From positions 4,406,028 through 4,470,027 of the forward strand of contig CM064666.1 of the NCBI GenBank assembly GCA_032717465.1: a stretch of 64,000 nt of DNA, given 5' to 3'. Source of the stretch: Coenobita brevimanus (lineage: Eukaryota > Arthropoda > Malacostraca > Decapoda > Coenobitidae). Below, piece after piece: positions 10,350-21,149 of this stretch (positions within the stretch are counted from its first letter, which is position 1; each line of letters opens with the position of its first letter). The position numbers and the translations under genes are program-made. The notes under the pieces were generated by a model. That model did no database searches. It was not told the DNA's origin and was given only the letters and a program-made list of their open reading frames with translations.

Positions 10350-13300
10350 TCACCAGCTTTCGGGACTAGTTCCTGACCATCCCCCTTTGCTGAACTTTTT
10401 CAGTGTTTCAGTAACTCAGACAGTAGGCTAGCATGCTCTCCAGTACAAGTTTCTCTAACTGTCATCACCAGCGCACAGAACACACTACACTTCCTTTTCC
10501 CCCAAAAAAAAACAGAAAAAATGACGACAACTAGCCAAACCTCGGGGTCCCCGGGGGGAAAGGGGAACATAATTGCACCCACCATCCGCCCCTTTCCTGG
10601 TGACGACTCAACGAGCTGCCAGGAACCACTGTCTTACTCAATTCTTCTTCATTTCTGCAACATTCGTGGCCTTTCCTCTAACTTTCGCTCTGTTGAGCAC
10701 CACCTGTCCTCCTCTAAACCTCACCTTCTCTTCATAACAGAAACTCACCTATCTGAGGCAACTGACACCAAACCCTTTTCTGTATCCTTCTACTTTCTCT
10801 ATACTCATTTCCAAGTCAAAGGTGGCTGTTGTGTATATGTACGCAATGACTTATCTTGCTCTCGTGTTCCTGAACGTGATTCTTCTGAATTTTCTACTCT
10901 CTGGCTTTGGCTCTCCCGTCATTCTCTAAATATATCTCCGCTGTTTACTTATCCCTATCTTACTTCTACGATGGAACACATTCTATCCGTTTCTCCTTTC
11001 TCTGAAATCTCTTTTCTAAGTGATTTCAGTGTTCACCACCACCTTTGGCTCTTCTCTCCTTTCACTGGTCCACCTGGTGAACAATCCTACATCTTTTCTA
11101 ATCTTAATGCCCTAGTGCAGATTGTACAGCACCCTACTCATACCTCTGACCATCTTGGAGAGAGCTCCAACATACTTGACCTCTTCTTTACAAGTAATCC
11201 TCTTGCTTACACTGTTACCTTTCCTCTCCTCTGGGCTCCGCCGATCACAACCTTATTACCTTAACCTGTCCTATCGCTCCGGTACGGCCTGTGGACCCTC
11301 CAAATAAACGTCGATTGTGGCACTTTGGAGCTGTGGATTGGGAGGTCCTCAGCCAGTACTTCTTAGATTTTCCCTGGAATGATTATTCATTCCATGGCTG
11401 GGTGCCATCTGAGTGTGCCTTGCACATTACGGAGGTTATTCTCTCGGGCATGGAAGCATACATTCCCTTCTCATATCCTTTGACTAATGCAAGAAAGCCT
11501 TGGATTAATCACGCTTGTTCTAATGCTGTCCACAACAAGGAGAGGGCCAATAAAAGGTACCAGAGCCAACTCACACCTGAATCACATCTTTTTTATGTTT
11601 CTGCCCAGAATTGTGCTAAGTCTGTATTTAGCTCTGCTAAAAATAATTTCATTGGTACTAAATGCTCTCAACTCTCCAACTCGAAGTCTTTCCACTCCTT
11701 CTGGCACCTCGCCAAAAACCTTTCTAACAACAGTACCTCATCATCCTTCCCTGCTCTTCTCTGTTCTGATGGCTCTGTAGCTATTTCTTCTACTGATAAA
11801 GCAGATCTCTTCGCTCGGACTTTCTCCTCCAGTTCCACCTTAGACGATTCTGGTGTTGTTCCTTCATCACTTCCCCCCTCTAACTTCCTCATGGATGACA
11901 TTAAAATTTCTTCAGTTGATGTATTTCTGCCATCACTGGCCGCAATACTAACAAGGCATATGGGCCTAATGGAGTCCCTCTTGTTGTCCTCAAGATCGGT
12001 GCTTTTGTGCATACACCCTGCCTAGGTAAACCCTTTTGCCTTTGTCTGTTAACTTGTACCTTTCCTTCCTGCTGGAAGTTTGCTCTCATTCAGTCAGTCC
12101 CAAAGAAGGGTGACCATTCCCGACCCTCTGATTATCGTCCATTTGCTTTAACATCCTGTTTCTCAAAAGTTTTCTAGTGTATTCTTAACAAAAAATTTTT
12201 AAAGTGTCTTTCCTATCACAACCTTCTTTCTGATCGTCAATATGGGTTCCATAAGGGACGCTGCACTGGCAATTTTCTCAACTACCTTTAAGACCCCTGG
12301 TCATCCTCCTTTCGGGACTTTGGCGAAAGCTTTGCCATTACACTTGACATCTCCAAGACTTTCGATCAAGTCTGGCATAAATCTTTAATTTCCTAACTGC
12401 TCTCTTACGATTTGTATTCTTCTATCTGTGTCTTCATTTCTAGCTTCCTTTCTGGTCGTTCTATGGCTGCGGTTGTAGACGCCCATCGTTTTTCTCCTAG
12501 ATCAATTAATTGTGGTGTTCCTCAGGGCTCTGCCCTATCACCAACTCTCCTCCCTTTATTCATTAATGACCTTCTATGCTGTACATCTAACCCTATCCGC
12601 TCGCATGCTGATAATTCCGCCCTTCACCTTTCCATTCGGTTCCCGCAGGATCCATCTCAACAGTTACATCAACAAAAAAGTGAGGCTATGGCACACCTTA
12701 TGTCTGACTTGGCTCGTATCTCTGACTGGGCTAAGAATAATCTTGTTTTAATTCATCAAAGACTCAGTTCTTACACTCCTTCCACAGGAGTACCCACTAA
12801 TCTTTAATAATATCTAGCTCAATCCTGCATCATCCTTGAACATACTGTATTTCGGGTTTCATTCACTCGGGACTTGTTTTGGAAAGATCATATTACATCT
12901 CTTGTAAAATCTGCTTCCAAGATGTTAGGTGTGCTAAGCCAACTCCGTACCTTCTTTACCCCTGCACAGTTGTTGACTTTATATACAGGCTTTGTTCGCC
13001 CCTTTGTAGAATGCAACTCTCATATGTGAGGAGGCTCCCCACATACAGCTCTTCTCAATAGGGCAGAATCAAAGGCTTTTCATCTCCTTAACTCTCCTCC
13101 TCTTACTGGCTTCCTTCAACCTCTGTCTCTTCGCCTCACTGCTGCATCTTTATCTCTTTTCTATCGTTACTTCAATGGTCACTGCTTCTCTAAATTGTCT
13201 GCTTGCATTCCTCCACCTCTACGACGGGTGCGTAGCACCCATATAGCAACAAACTCTCACCCTTTTTTTGTCCAGATTTCTAATGCAAGAGTTAACCGTT

Positions 13301-13532
13301 ACTCCCAGTCCTTCATTTATGCAACAGGTCAACTCTGGAACTGTTTCCCTCTGTCTGTTTTTCCTACTTCGTATGATCTCCAGTCTTTCAAATGCAGTGT
13401 GTCCAGGCATCTCGAAATGAACGGATCCTGAGTTTGGCTCTCTTTTGTTCAATTTTTTTTTTCTTGGAAGGAACAGTTTGCGGGCTCCTGGCCTTTGGTT
13501 CCTTGTTCCTTGCATTAAAAAAAAAAAAAAGT
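10350..13532 (+). mobile_element. Jockey-like LINE, copy B
   Basis: It starts part-way into the 5' leader (GGGACTAGTTCCTGACCATC is shared with A and D) and runs to a poly(A) tract at 13518-13531. It is therefore about 3.2 kb and lacks only about 90 bp of leader. The coding region has many stops and frameshifts. The 3' UTR block ending GGCCTTTGGTTCCTTGTTCC before the A-run defines the family terminus. Confidence 0.9.
10521..13431 (+). pseudogene. Jockey-like ORF of copy B (endonuclease-RT), broken
   Basis: The endonuclease is readable at 10521-11264 (HFCNIRGLSSNF, LLFITETHLSEA, FLSDFSVHHHLW). Here GDFN has become SDFS, losing a catalytic-site Asn. An in-frame deletion removes the residues around [13 protein letters not shown] present in D. 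The linker is in 11291-12025. Motif A reads LDISKTFDQVWH. The catalytic box YADD has become HADN, replacing the second catalytic Asp. The C-terminal domain runs to 13431, ending SRHLEMNGS. Confidence 0.88.
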
Positions 13533-14575
13533 ACGACGACGTCAGTTTAGACATTTGTTCGACATACGGAATGGTAATCCAACAACAGAAATGGGAGGAA
13601 GTTCACTGGTATAAAGATTGTTTCAATATTCGAGTAGATGAACAATAGATTATCCTAGGATACAAAAATCCACACTGGCCGACGAATAAGATGTATTTCG
13701 AAACAGCTTCGGTGACAGCTGTCACTCTCCTCAGTGGATCTACAGACCAAGATTGGTATATGCAATTATTGAGAAGCTGCATTATACAGGGTAACCACAA
13801 CTGTTTTTTTTTTTGTTTTGTTTTTTTTTCAACCGCACCCGATGTGACTTCACCTGACAGCTCCACACCGTCCCCGACCTGAGTGAGGGATTACAAGGGA
13901 CGGGAAGGACTTGGCCACAAATCTTCTCATCACTGGATCTAATTTATACATTCTTTCATTATGGTTAAAATTATTGTATATCTCTATACATATACCTTCT
14001 ACTATCCTACGTTTGTTATAATTACTACATTTGTACAAAATTTTGCTAGAATTTTAGTCGATTCTATGGTGGCTATCTGAAGTGAACATACACTGCGCTA
14101 TTTATGTTGCCTATCTTACAAGTATAATTGTGTTCCTAAAAACGAGTGTCCAAATCCCTTCCAGTTCCACCAGTAAAAACCAAGTCACAGTCTCTACGTG
14201 GATTTTTCTACACCCCTGCAGTTTCATTACTGAAGGGTTTATTCTTTACTATCACTGATCTTAAAGGGGAAATATATCTAAATGCAATGTTTACATCCAT
14301 GACTCACGGACTTCACCACGCTATGATTTGACACATATGATTCTGTGATATATGGCTTATTTTGTTGACATTGTGATGTTGGTATAATTATAAAAAAAGT
14401 TTTTTCTGGCTTTGAAATATACTTGTCTTACAAACCAATTGGGATATTTTGGATCTAAAATTATTCTCCATATCTTAGCGTTTTCCTTATCCAGATGTTT
14501 GGGACTACTAATTTTGAATGCCCTAAAGAACATCCAAAAAAAACTGACATTTTTTGGAACTGTGGTGATATGAAT
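13533..14575. other. No gene seen
   Basis: This is AT-rich sequence with short T and A runs (13805-13830). I find no supported frame, element end or repeat. Confidence 0.65.
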
Positions 14576-15573
14576 CTATCTATCTATCTATCTATTACCA
14601 GACGCCTCAATCCCGTTTGGGGTGGCCACAAACAAATCGCCTCCACGTCGTCCAGTCCCCCGCCATTTCACTGCCCTGCTCCCAACTCACACCCCCCTCT
14701 CTCATATACCTCTCCACCCCATCCCTCCATCTCATCCTCGGCCTCCCTCTCCCTCTTCCCCCCTCCACCTCACTCACATACACTCTCTTTGTCAGTCTTT
14801 CACCCTCCATCCTCTTCACATGGCCAAACCACCTCAGTGTGTTCCTCATAACACTTCCTATCACATCCACATCCACACCACAACGCTCCTTTATATCCTC
14901 ATTCGTCAGCCTGTCTCTCCATGTGACTCCACAGGCTCCTCTTAAATAACTCATTTCCACTGCTCTCACTCTTGACTTGTGTCCTTCCAACAATGTCCAA
15001 GCTTCACTTCCATACGTTAGAGTTGGTATCACAATACTGTCATGTAGTAAATTTTTCACTTCCATGCTCACTTCCCTGTTTCTTATCACTGCTTTCAAAG
15101 AACCAGCAACCTTTCTTCCCTGCTGCACCCTTTCAAGCACTTCACCCTCCAAACCTCCATCCTTACTCATCACACTACCCAAGTACTTAAACATACTCAC
15201 ATTTTCCAATTCCTCACCATCCAACCTCGCTGTACATTCACTGACTTCACCTCTCTCAAAGATCATCACTTTACTCTTCCCTACATTCACCTTTAGATTC
15301 CTTTTCTTGCACACTCTCCCAAACTCATCCACCAAGCCTTGCAGCTCCCCTTCGTCTTCACTCAAGAACACAGTATCATCTGCAAACAACAGTACAGGGA
15401 GTTTCCAAACACTATCCTCTCTCACCAGGGCCACTCCAACATCCACTACCCTACCTTGTACCTCTTTTATTATCCCATCCATGAACAGACTGAACAATCA
15501 TGGAGAGATGACACATCCCTGTTTGAACCCAACCTCCAAAGAGAAAAATTCAATTAGTTCACCATCCACATGC
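14576..15573 (-). mobile_element. RTE-like LINE, copy R2, 3' fragment
   Basis: This is an antisense copy of the R1/R3 family carrying only the last 1 kb: RT from motif B onward plus the C-terminal tail. Its 3' end, at the low-coordinate side, is a (TCTA)n tract at 14577-14597, which is (GATA)n in element sense. The 5' break at about 15573 falls in a GTATATATGTATG simple repeat and directly adjoins a Penelope-like fragment. Confidence 0.9.
14607..15497 (-). pseudogene. LINE R2 RT C-terminal half
   Basis: A 296-codon open frame starts at FSLFMDGIIKEV (end of motif B). It includes LLFADDTVFLSEDEGELQGLV (motif C), KYLGSVMSKDG, YGSEAWTLLEGHKSRVRAVE and TLRWFGHVKRMEGERLTKR, and ends at VCGHPKRD. 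The lack of internal stops over 890 bp makes it the least decayed stretch of this family apart from R3. The start codon shown is not the real one, because the element is truncated. Confidence 0.88.
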
Positions 15574-16330
15574 ATGTATATATGTATGTATTTGTATATG
15601 TATATACAAATTGCACTGAGTTGATTTCCTGTATACCGAAAAGTTGAGTGTCCCTTCTTCATCCCTGTGCACAAATTTATCTAGAAATGAAAGGGAACCA
15701 TTATTTTCCCATTCAGCTAGAAACTTAGGTGAGGGAACCCACGCATTTAATTCTGAGAAAATCGTCAGAGTTAGTGTATATATCAGGCCAAAAGGAAAAT
15801 ACATCATCAACATACCTACCGTATATCAATATGGTTTTTTTATGGGATACGGTGGTAAGAAGGTTGGATTCAAAATATTCTATGTACACGTTGCTAAGAA
15901 TGGGAGAGAGGGGCGAGCCCATACCTATACCAAACCTTTGCATGATAAACTGAGAACCAAAAGAAAATGCACTGCATTGCACACATATCCTAATAAGTTG
16001 GAGAAAAACATCATGTGACATGCAAGATTAATATTTCAATTAGGCAATTAATTTCTTCCAAGAATAATATATCTTCAATAGGGACTTTAGTAAAAAACAA
16101 ATCTACATCAAAACTAACCAACCTACCACTAGAGAAACTGAGGGACTCAATCTCATGAATAAAATCAACACAGTTTTGGACATGGGATTTCAGGAATGTG
16201 CCAATCAACGGTGCTAATTTGTTCGCTAGAAATTTTTAAAGTCTGTAATTGAACCATGAGATCACAGGGCTGAGGGGAATCTGTTTTCGACTGACAGTGT
16301 GGGTTTTGGTATCCTATTTCATGTTCACGA
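15574..16330 (-). mobile_element. Penelope-like element RT fragment
   Basis: Minus-strand frames carry the Penelope RT signature in order. First comes a decayed PLSPVISW block near 16270 and LAPLIGTFLKSHVQNCVDF. Then follow SGRLVSFDVDLFFTKVPIED (motif A Asp), GIGMGSPLSPILSNVYIEYF (motif B), YGRYVDDVFSFWP (motif C, VDD), and LSFLDKFVHRDEEGTLNFSV with YRKSTQCNLYIH. No GIY-YIG endonuclease or terminal repeat is visible, so this is an internal fragment of about 750 bp with a frameshift and stops. Identification rests on motif order and is firm. Confidence 0.85.
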
Positions 16331-17294
16331 TAGTGTGACTCTTCAGCCGTAATAGAATATCCTCCAAGTTACAGCTATTGGTGCAAATGCTGAATATACA
16401 TATAAGTCGGGTAGATGTGTATCTCGACAGAATGGGGGAGTTATTATTTTTCCTCTGTTTCCAGTACTGCATGTAGGGAAACAACAGTTAAAGGATCGAC
16501 AGATTAAGAGAACATTCTGCGACTGTCGACGCTCTCTGTTCAGGTACATAGATTGGAGGCTGCACTATGCCTAGTATTGCTAGTACTGCTTTTTCTCTTC
16601 TTGCTATCAGACTTTCCATATTTGTTCTTTCAACCGAAGATGGTATGTTTGTAGCTTTACCCAGCCGGATATTTTGTGGAAAGGTGTGACGGGCGTGGGA
16701 AAGCCATCCTCTTTTCTGTTGTTTTCACTCCCACGTCGGTTAGCTCTTTAACAGATTTTTACCACTGACAGAGAGGTTAATGCCAGACCAACAGGCTTCC
16801 TAAAATGATTTTTTTCCTAGTCCTGTGTATTTCCTCCCTCCCTCCTTTTCTTCCTGCTTGCCTATCTTCTTCATCTCTGCCATCCTTCATATGTGCGTGT
16901 AATCTTTGTGGTCTCCCTCACCGCCTGCCTACATGCATTTGTAACTTTCTGCCATACCACCTTACCTGAATCCCACTCGTCCCGCCTTCATAACTATTTG
17001 CCTGTCTGCATTCCTGCCTTTCTGCCTAGTGGCCTGACTTTCAAACACCTCCACTGCAATAGTTTGCTTTGTTAATTTTGCAAATAGTGTATGGTCTGTC
17101 AACATTTAGTTGACTTAAAATTGCCATCTCTTCAACTTCAGTGTCCAGGTGTACCAAGAAATTAACGTTAGAGTATGGTGCTAGTCATGAAAAATCCTAA
17201 TGGAGAGAGAAAGGAACATTAGTAATGTCTTATTCTACTACAAAGCTGAAAGAATTATTTTTCTTGTTATTTGGACATGACCTAGAGTAACACA
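16331..17294. other. No gene seen; pyrimidine-rich patch
   Basis: A patch at about 16815-17060 is rich in CCTGCCT/CTTCC motifs, like the larger tract at 38.9-39.8 kb. The rest shows no supported frame. The next element starts at the TTAA at 17295. Confidence 0.6.
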
Positions 17295-17696
17295 TTAACC
17301 CGAGGTGTCCCAACGACGTGTGGATACGTTCCCACATTTTGTCACAGTGACACTTGACGACATATCCATACGTTTTGCAATTGCAAGGTCCGTCGTTTGC
17401 ACATTTTTCAAATTTTGTCTGTGATTTTTGGTACGTATATGCAGGCAAGGTGCGGCGAGAAGAAAAATAAAGTATGGTCCTTCTGTGTTGTCTGGGGAAG
17501 GCACGAGTGGTGTGGTGCGAGTGAGGGGTGAAAGGGAAAGTGGTGTGGTGGGAGTGAACGGCGAAAGGGAAAGTGGTGCTGGGAGGGAGGCAGTGCAAGC
17601 ACATGTACGTGGGCAGCAGGCAGGTGAGAGGGAGCCGCTCCCTACCACGTCTTTCGCCCTGCAATATTCCCGTGCTTCCTCCCCACAGCCATGTAA

Positions 17697-17762
17697 TGTG
17701 GGGAAAGGAAGGAAAGGGAAGGGAAAGGGGAAAGAAAAAGGGAGAGGGAAGAGGAGAACGAG
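17697..17762. repeat. Polypurine tract inside P1
   Basis: Sixty-six bases are almost entirely G and A (GGAAAGGGAAGGGAAAGGGG and similar). Mirror-symmetric GGGAAA units could form triplex DNA. The open frames crossing it are compositional. Confidence 0.85.
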
Positions 17763-17872
17763 TTGGGAAGGGTGCCGCTCTCTACCTCCCCAACCTCCCC
17801 CACTACGCTCTCCTCTTCACCCTGACAAGGGATATCACACCTTGTTACATTACTGATACTGTGTGTGCTTCC

Positions 17873-18700
17873 GATAATATGACGCTCACTGTAAAAGTAA
17901 GGTCAGTACATATGTGATAATATGATGCTCAATATAATAGTAAGGCCTGTAAGTATGATAACAATTATATAAAGTGGAAACGGGTGTAATGTTAGTGGAA
18001 AAGTATTATATAAGTAGAAAAATAGAGTGTAAGTTGAAACAAGTCATAGCGAGTTCACTCACTATGTACATATGCGATAATATGATGCTCAATATCATAG
18101 TATGGTCTGTAAATATAAGATAACATTATAAAGTGGAAACGGGTGTAATGTTAGTTATATAAGATGAAAAAAAAAAAAGTAAGTTGAAACAAGTCATGGC
18201 GAGTTCACTTACTATGTACAATGACAGCTATCTTCCCAAAGTTTGACGAACATATAGCAGAAAAATCGAATCATTTGCAACAGGCATTAGTAGAAACTGG
18301 GTTTTCATTATATTTCGCCAGGTGTAAGTTATCTTTGGAAGAAACTGGGAAGATAGTTTTCTCTTTAATTGTACATATGTGATAAAATGATGCACAGTAT
18401 CATAGCAAGGCCTGTAAATATGTGATAACAATTATATAAAGTGCAAACGGGTGTAATGTTAGTGGAAAAGTATTATGTAAGTTGAAACAAGAGAATGTAA
18501 GTTGAAACAACAGTCATAGCGAGTTCACCCACTATGTAAATATGCGCTAATATTACACTAAATATAATCGTAAGGCCTGTAAATATGTGATAACAGTGTC
18601 ATAAAGTGGAAATTGGTATAATGTTAGTGGAAAAATATTATGTAAGTAGAGAAAATGAAATGTATATTGAAACAAGTCATAGCGAATCATATGTGACCGA
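17873..18700. repeat. Tandem array of ~150-165-bp units in P1
   Basis: GATAATATGATGCTCAATAT and its variants restart at 17873 (short copy), 17916, 18076, 18381 and 18546. Each unit then carries AAGGCCTGTAAATATGTGAT, GGTGTAATGTTAGTGG and AAGTCATAGCGAGTTCAC in that order. The third full-length interval is long (305 bp) because of the insertion at 18221-18369. Confidence 0.88.
18221..18369. mobile_element. 149-bp MITE-like insertion in a P1 tandem unit
   Basis: The neighbouring units read straight through ACTATGTACATATG. Here 149 bp of unrelated sequence separates two copies of TGTACA (18215-18220 and 18370-18375). An 11-bp perfect inverted repeat, CTATCTTCCCA at 18228-18238 and TGGGAAGATAG at 18346-18356, lies just inside both ends. 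The size and 6-bp duplication fit a small DNA transposon. The superfamily is unknown. Confidence 0.6.
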
Positions 18701-19082
18701 TTCGGGCAATTTCGCTATGCTCACTCAGTGGAACAATGCTTATTTCGCCTATAATTTTGTGTGAAATCCAATATATTCCTGTACTACATGTTATTTTGTT
18801 ACAAATTAATAAATATCTACCACTTCTGAGTGATTTCCAATACGTATCTCAACCACAGAAATCGTGACAGAAGCCGAGCACCTTTACAGAATACGGTACC
18901 AGGTGTGCAGTGGCTCACCTGTTTTGACAATTTCTAGTTTCAGGTAAGCACTTTCTCTGTGATCTGCTATCATTTCTCACCAAAAGCGGAGGTTTGAGCG
19001 AAATCAAATCAAATCCAAAATCTGCCGGGATTGGGGGGGGGGGGGCAGTGGAGGAAAATCCGCCGTGATAAGGGCGGGTTAA

Positions 19083-20320
19083 TGGTAGATTATGGAGCTA
19101 GTCACGTGGAAGTGCCACAGATAGGATGCTAAGTAGTATTGGCTTATTCTCTCACTGCTGTCCAGGATATGGGTGGCAAAAATGCAACAGGTTTCTGTCA
19201 ACTGTTGGTGGACTAGCTACAACACCACTCACACAATCACCCTAACCTCGTGAATTTGTGACGTATTTTATATGCATATTTTTGCCACCTCCATACGATT
19301 AGGTTCATATTAAGGGAGGTCTTTTGTGATGAAGATATCAGTGAAAACGATATTTAAGTTCTACAGTGTGAAAAGTAGGCTACTTCATTTTGCTTCCACC
19401 AAAAGACAATTTTGCTTACATTAGCAGAGACGTCTGTGAGGGAAAGTATTATATAAAAATAAAACTTCACTAATCTCTCTGGCAAAGACAACCTGAATGG
19501 AAATATGTTGTTGTAGAAAGCATAAAGTAAAAAAAAAAGAACATCCCATTAATCCACAAAGCATGACTCACGGCACAGGCCGTTGAAAATAATTGTTCAG
19601 GAATGCTCGGCTGGCAGACATAGCTATTTTGCTTTACCCGCCACAGTTTGAAGTGACTCTTTTTCGTTTGTCACCACTGTGTCATGTATGCGTAGAGGAG
19701 GCAGGCAGACGGCAAAGGCAGTCAATTATGCATCACAGAAGGCTTAGAAGTGATGAGTTCCGACTCAGCATCATCTGATTAGCTAGCCGCTGCCACTGCC
19801 TGTCCTCTTCCTACTACCTCCACCCCTGCCAAACTGCCCAGTCTTGCAAGGAAGGGATTGAGTGAAAATGCAACTGGGAGGAAACTAGAGTTCACAGTGT
19901 TGTCACTGTCGAGTGGGGAGACGATACCTATGGATACTAGATACAAAGTGGAGGGCAACATGCCCTGGCTGCCTTCCTGTCTCTTCCCATAGCTCCATGC
20001 CGCCACTCGAGAGCAATCCCGATAACCTTGCAGAGCCCAGGGACATCTCCTACCCTTCTGATGACTTGGGAAAGTCCTCTGAGTCGTCGGCTGAGGATGA
20101 GTGTCGAGTGGCCAGAAGTCACAAGCAGCTCAAACTCCACATTACGGCTGCCCATTCTCTTTCACTCTGCCGAAACCTTACTGCCATCTCACGACAAACC
20201 ACATTGCCCTGGCTTGGTATTTTGCAGGGGATTTCATCCCACCTTGGCCCGTCACCTGTGTCCTTATCCCCATATCTCTAACCACGCTAGTACCCACATG
20301 AGACATCGTTCCTCAACGCA
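19083..20320. other. No firm gene
   Basis: A + frame from 19997 encodes an acidic SDDLGKSSESSAEDE stretch. It could be the decayed N-terminus of the piggyBac transposase found downstream at 21.15-22.26 kb, since such proteins begin with acidic regions. That link is a guess. Nothing else is supported. Confidence 0.35.
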
Positions 20321-20511
20321 TTCCCCAGGCAGACAGGCTTTCGTATGATTAGTCATCACTAACTGACTTATAATATTCTCCCTCCCCACCCCTCTAAGGA
20401 AGAGACTGTGCAACTGGGAGTACACTTCCCAGGCAGGCAGGATGTCGTGTGATTATCACTCACCGACTCAAAATATTCTCTCGCCCGACCCCTCCAAGCA
20501 AGGGACTGTGA
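20321..20511. repeat. Direct repeat, two ~90-bp copies
   Basis: TTCCCCAGGCAGACAGGCTT through AAGAGACTGTG (about 20321-20410) is repeated as TTCCCAGGCAGGCAGGATG through AAGGGACTGTG (about 20426-20511). Both copies include an AATATTCTC block and a CCCCTC block. The copies are moderately diverged. Confidence 0.75.
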
Positions 20512-21149
20512 TATATGGAGTCTTGACCATACAAGAGGCCAAAGGGAGCAGGGTTTATATACACACAGTAGGTTGCCCAACCTCCCACCACCCACATGTG
20601 GGGATAATGGAGAACTTTGTGAGATGGGGAGAGGGAAGGCTTGAGATTACGATGCCTGATTTTGATGTGCAATGGGTAGATGGTCAGGCAGATTTCTTGG
20701 CAAGAGGAAACTTGTGTGTCATTGATTTTTTTTTTTCATGGGATTTCTTTCAGAGTCTGTGATGCAACACCTGGTACACAGGACTGACCTTCACCAGGAA
20801 ATCTGCCAATCCCAGCTCGATGCTCCTTCTTGCAATAAGGTCAAGGATGAATGAGTGGTCTATCTATATACCTAGGCTGCTTCCCCCAAGGAAAGGGAGG
20901 TAGCCGAGACAGGACGACACACTCTCCATTTACTCATCCATTCAAACACATTCATTCGCATCTTAGCCCCAAAGGGGAGAACGGACAGATCCTCACCGCA
21001 CCACACCGCACAAGGGTCAACTGCGCAATGCAATCAGTGACATCCGCAGCAGGGCCCGACAGCAGAACTGGTTTACCCCTGCCACATCATAACAGACCCA
21101 TCCCCTTACCCACACCTGACCTGACTAGCTGATCAGAATGAGTGGTATT
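20512..21149. other. No recognised gene
   Basis: One + frame (20442-20762) is open over a stretch reading WGEGRLEITMPDFDVQWVDG, but I recognise no family and it ends in a T-rich run. The transposase homology starts at about 21150. Confidence 0.4.

Larger units (their letters stand above)
17299..19078 (+). mobile_element. TTAA-flanked element P1 (piggyBac-type, non-autonomous)
   Basis: A 1780-bp unit lies between two TTAA copies (17295-17298 and 19079-19082). The left end is CCCGAGGTGTCCCAACGACG and the right end, read inward, is CCCGCCCTTATCACGGC. Left and right subterminal sequences match P2 and P3: a GCAATTGCAAGGTCC block on the left, and CTCACCAAAAGCGGAGGTTT with CGGGATTGGGG on the right. 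TTAA duplication plus CCC/GGG termini is the piggyBac signature. The interior differs from P2/P3: a purine-rich segment and a tandem array of about 160 bp. No transposase is present. Confidence 0.8.

Noticed and set aside
17428..17917. Gly/Arg/Lys-rich frames of 114-142 codons
   Set aside because: They lie in the purine-rich interior of P1. There is no domain, and the composition explains their openness.
20442..20762. Possible 106-codon protein gene
   Set aside because: I recognise no family, the frame covers one copy of a diverged direct repeat and ends in a T-rich run, and there is no start context or neighbour to support it.
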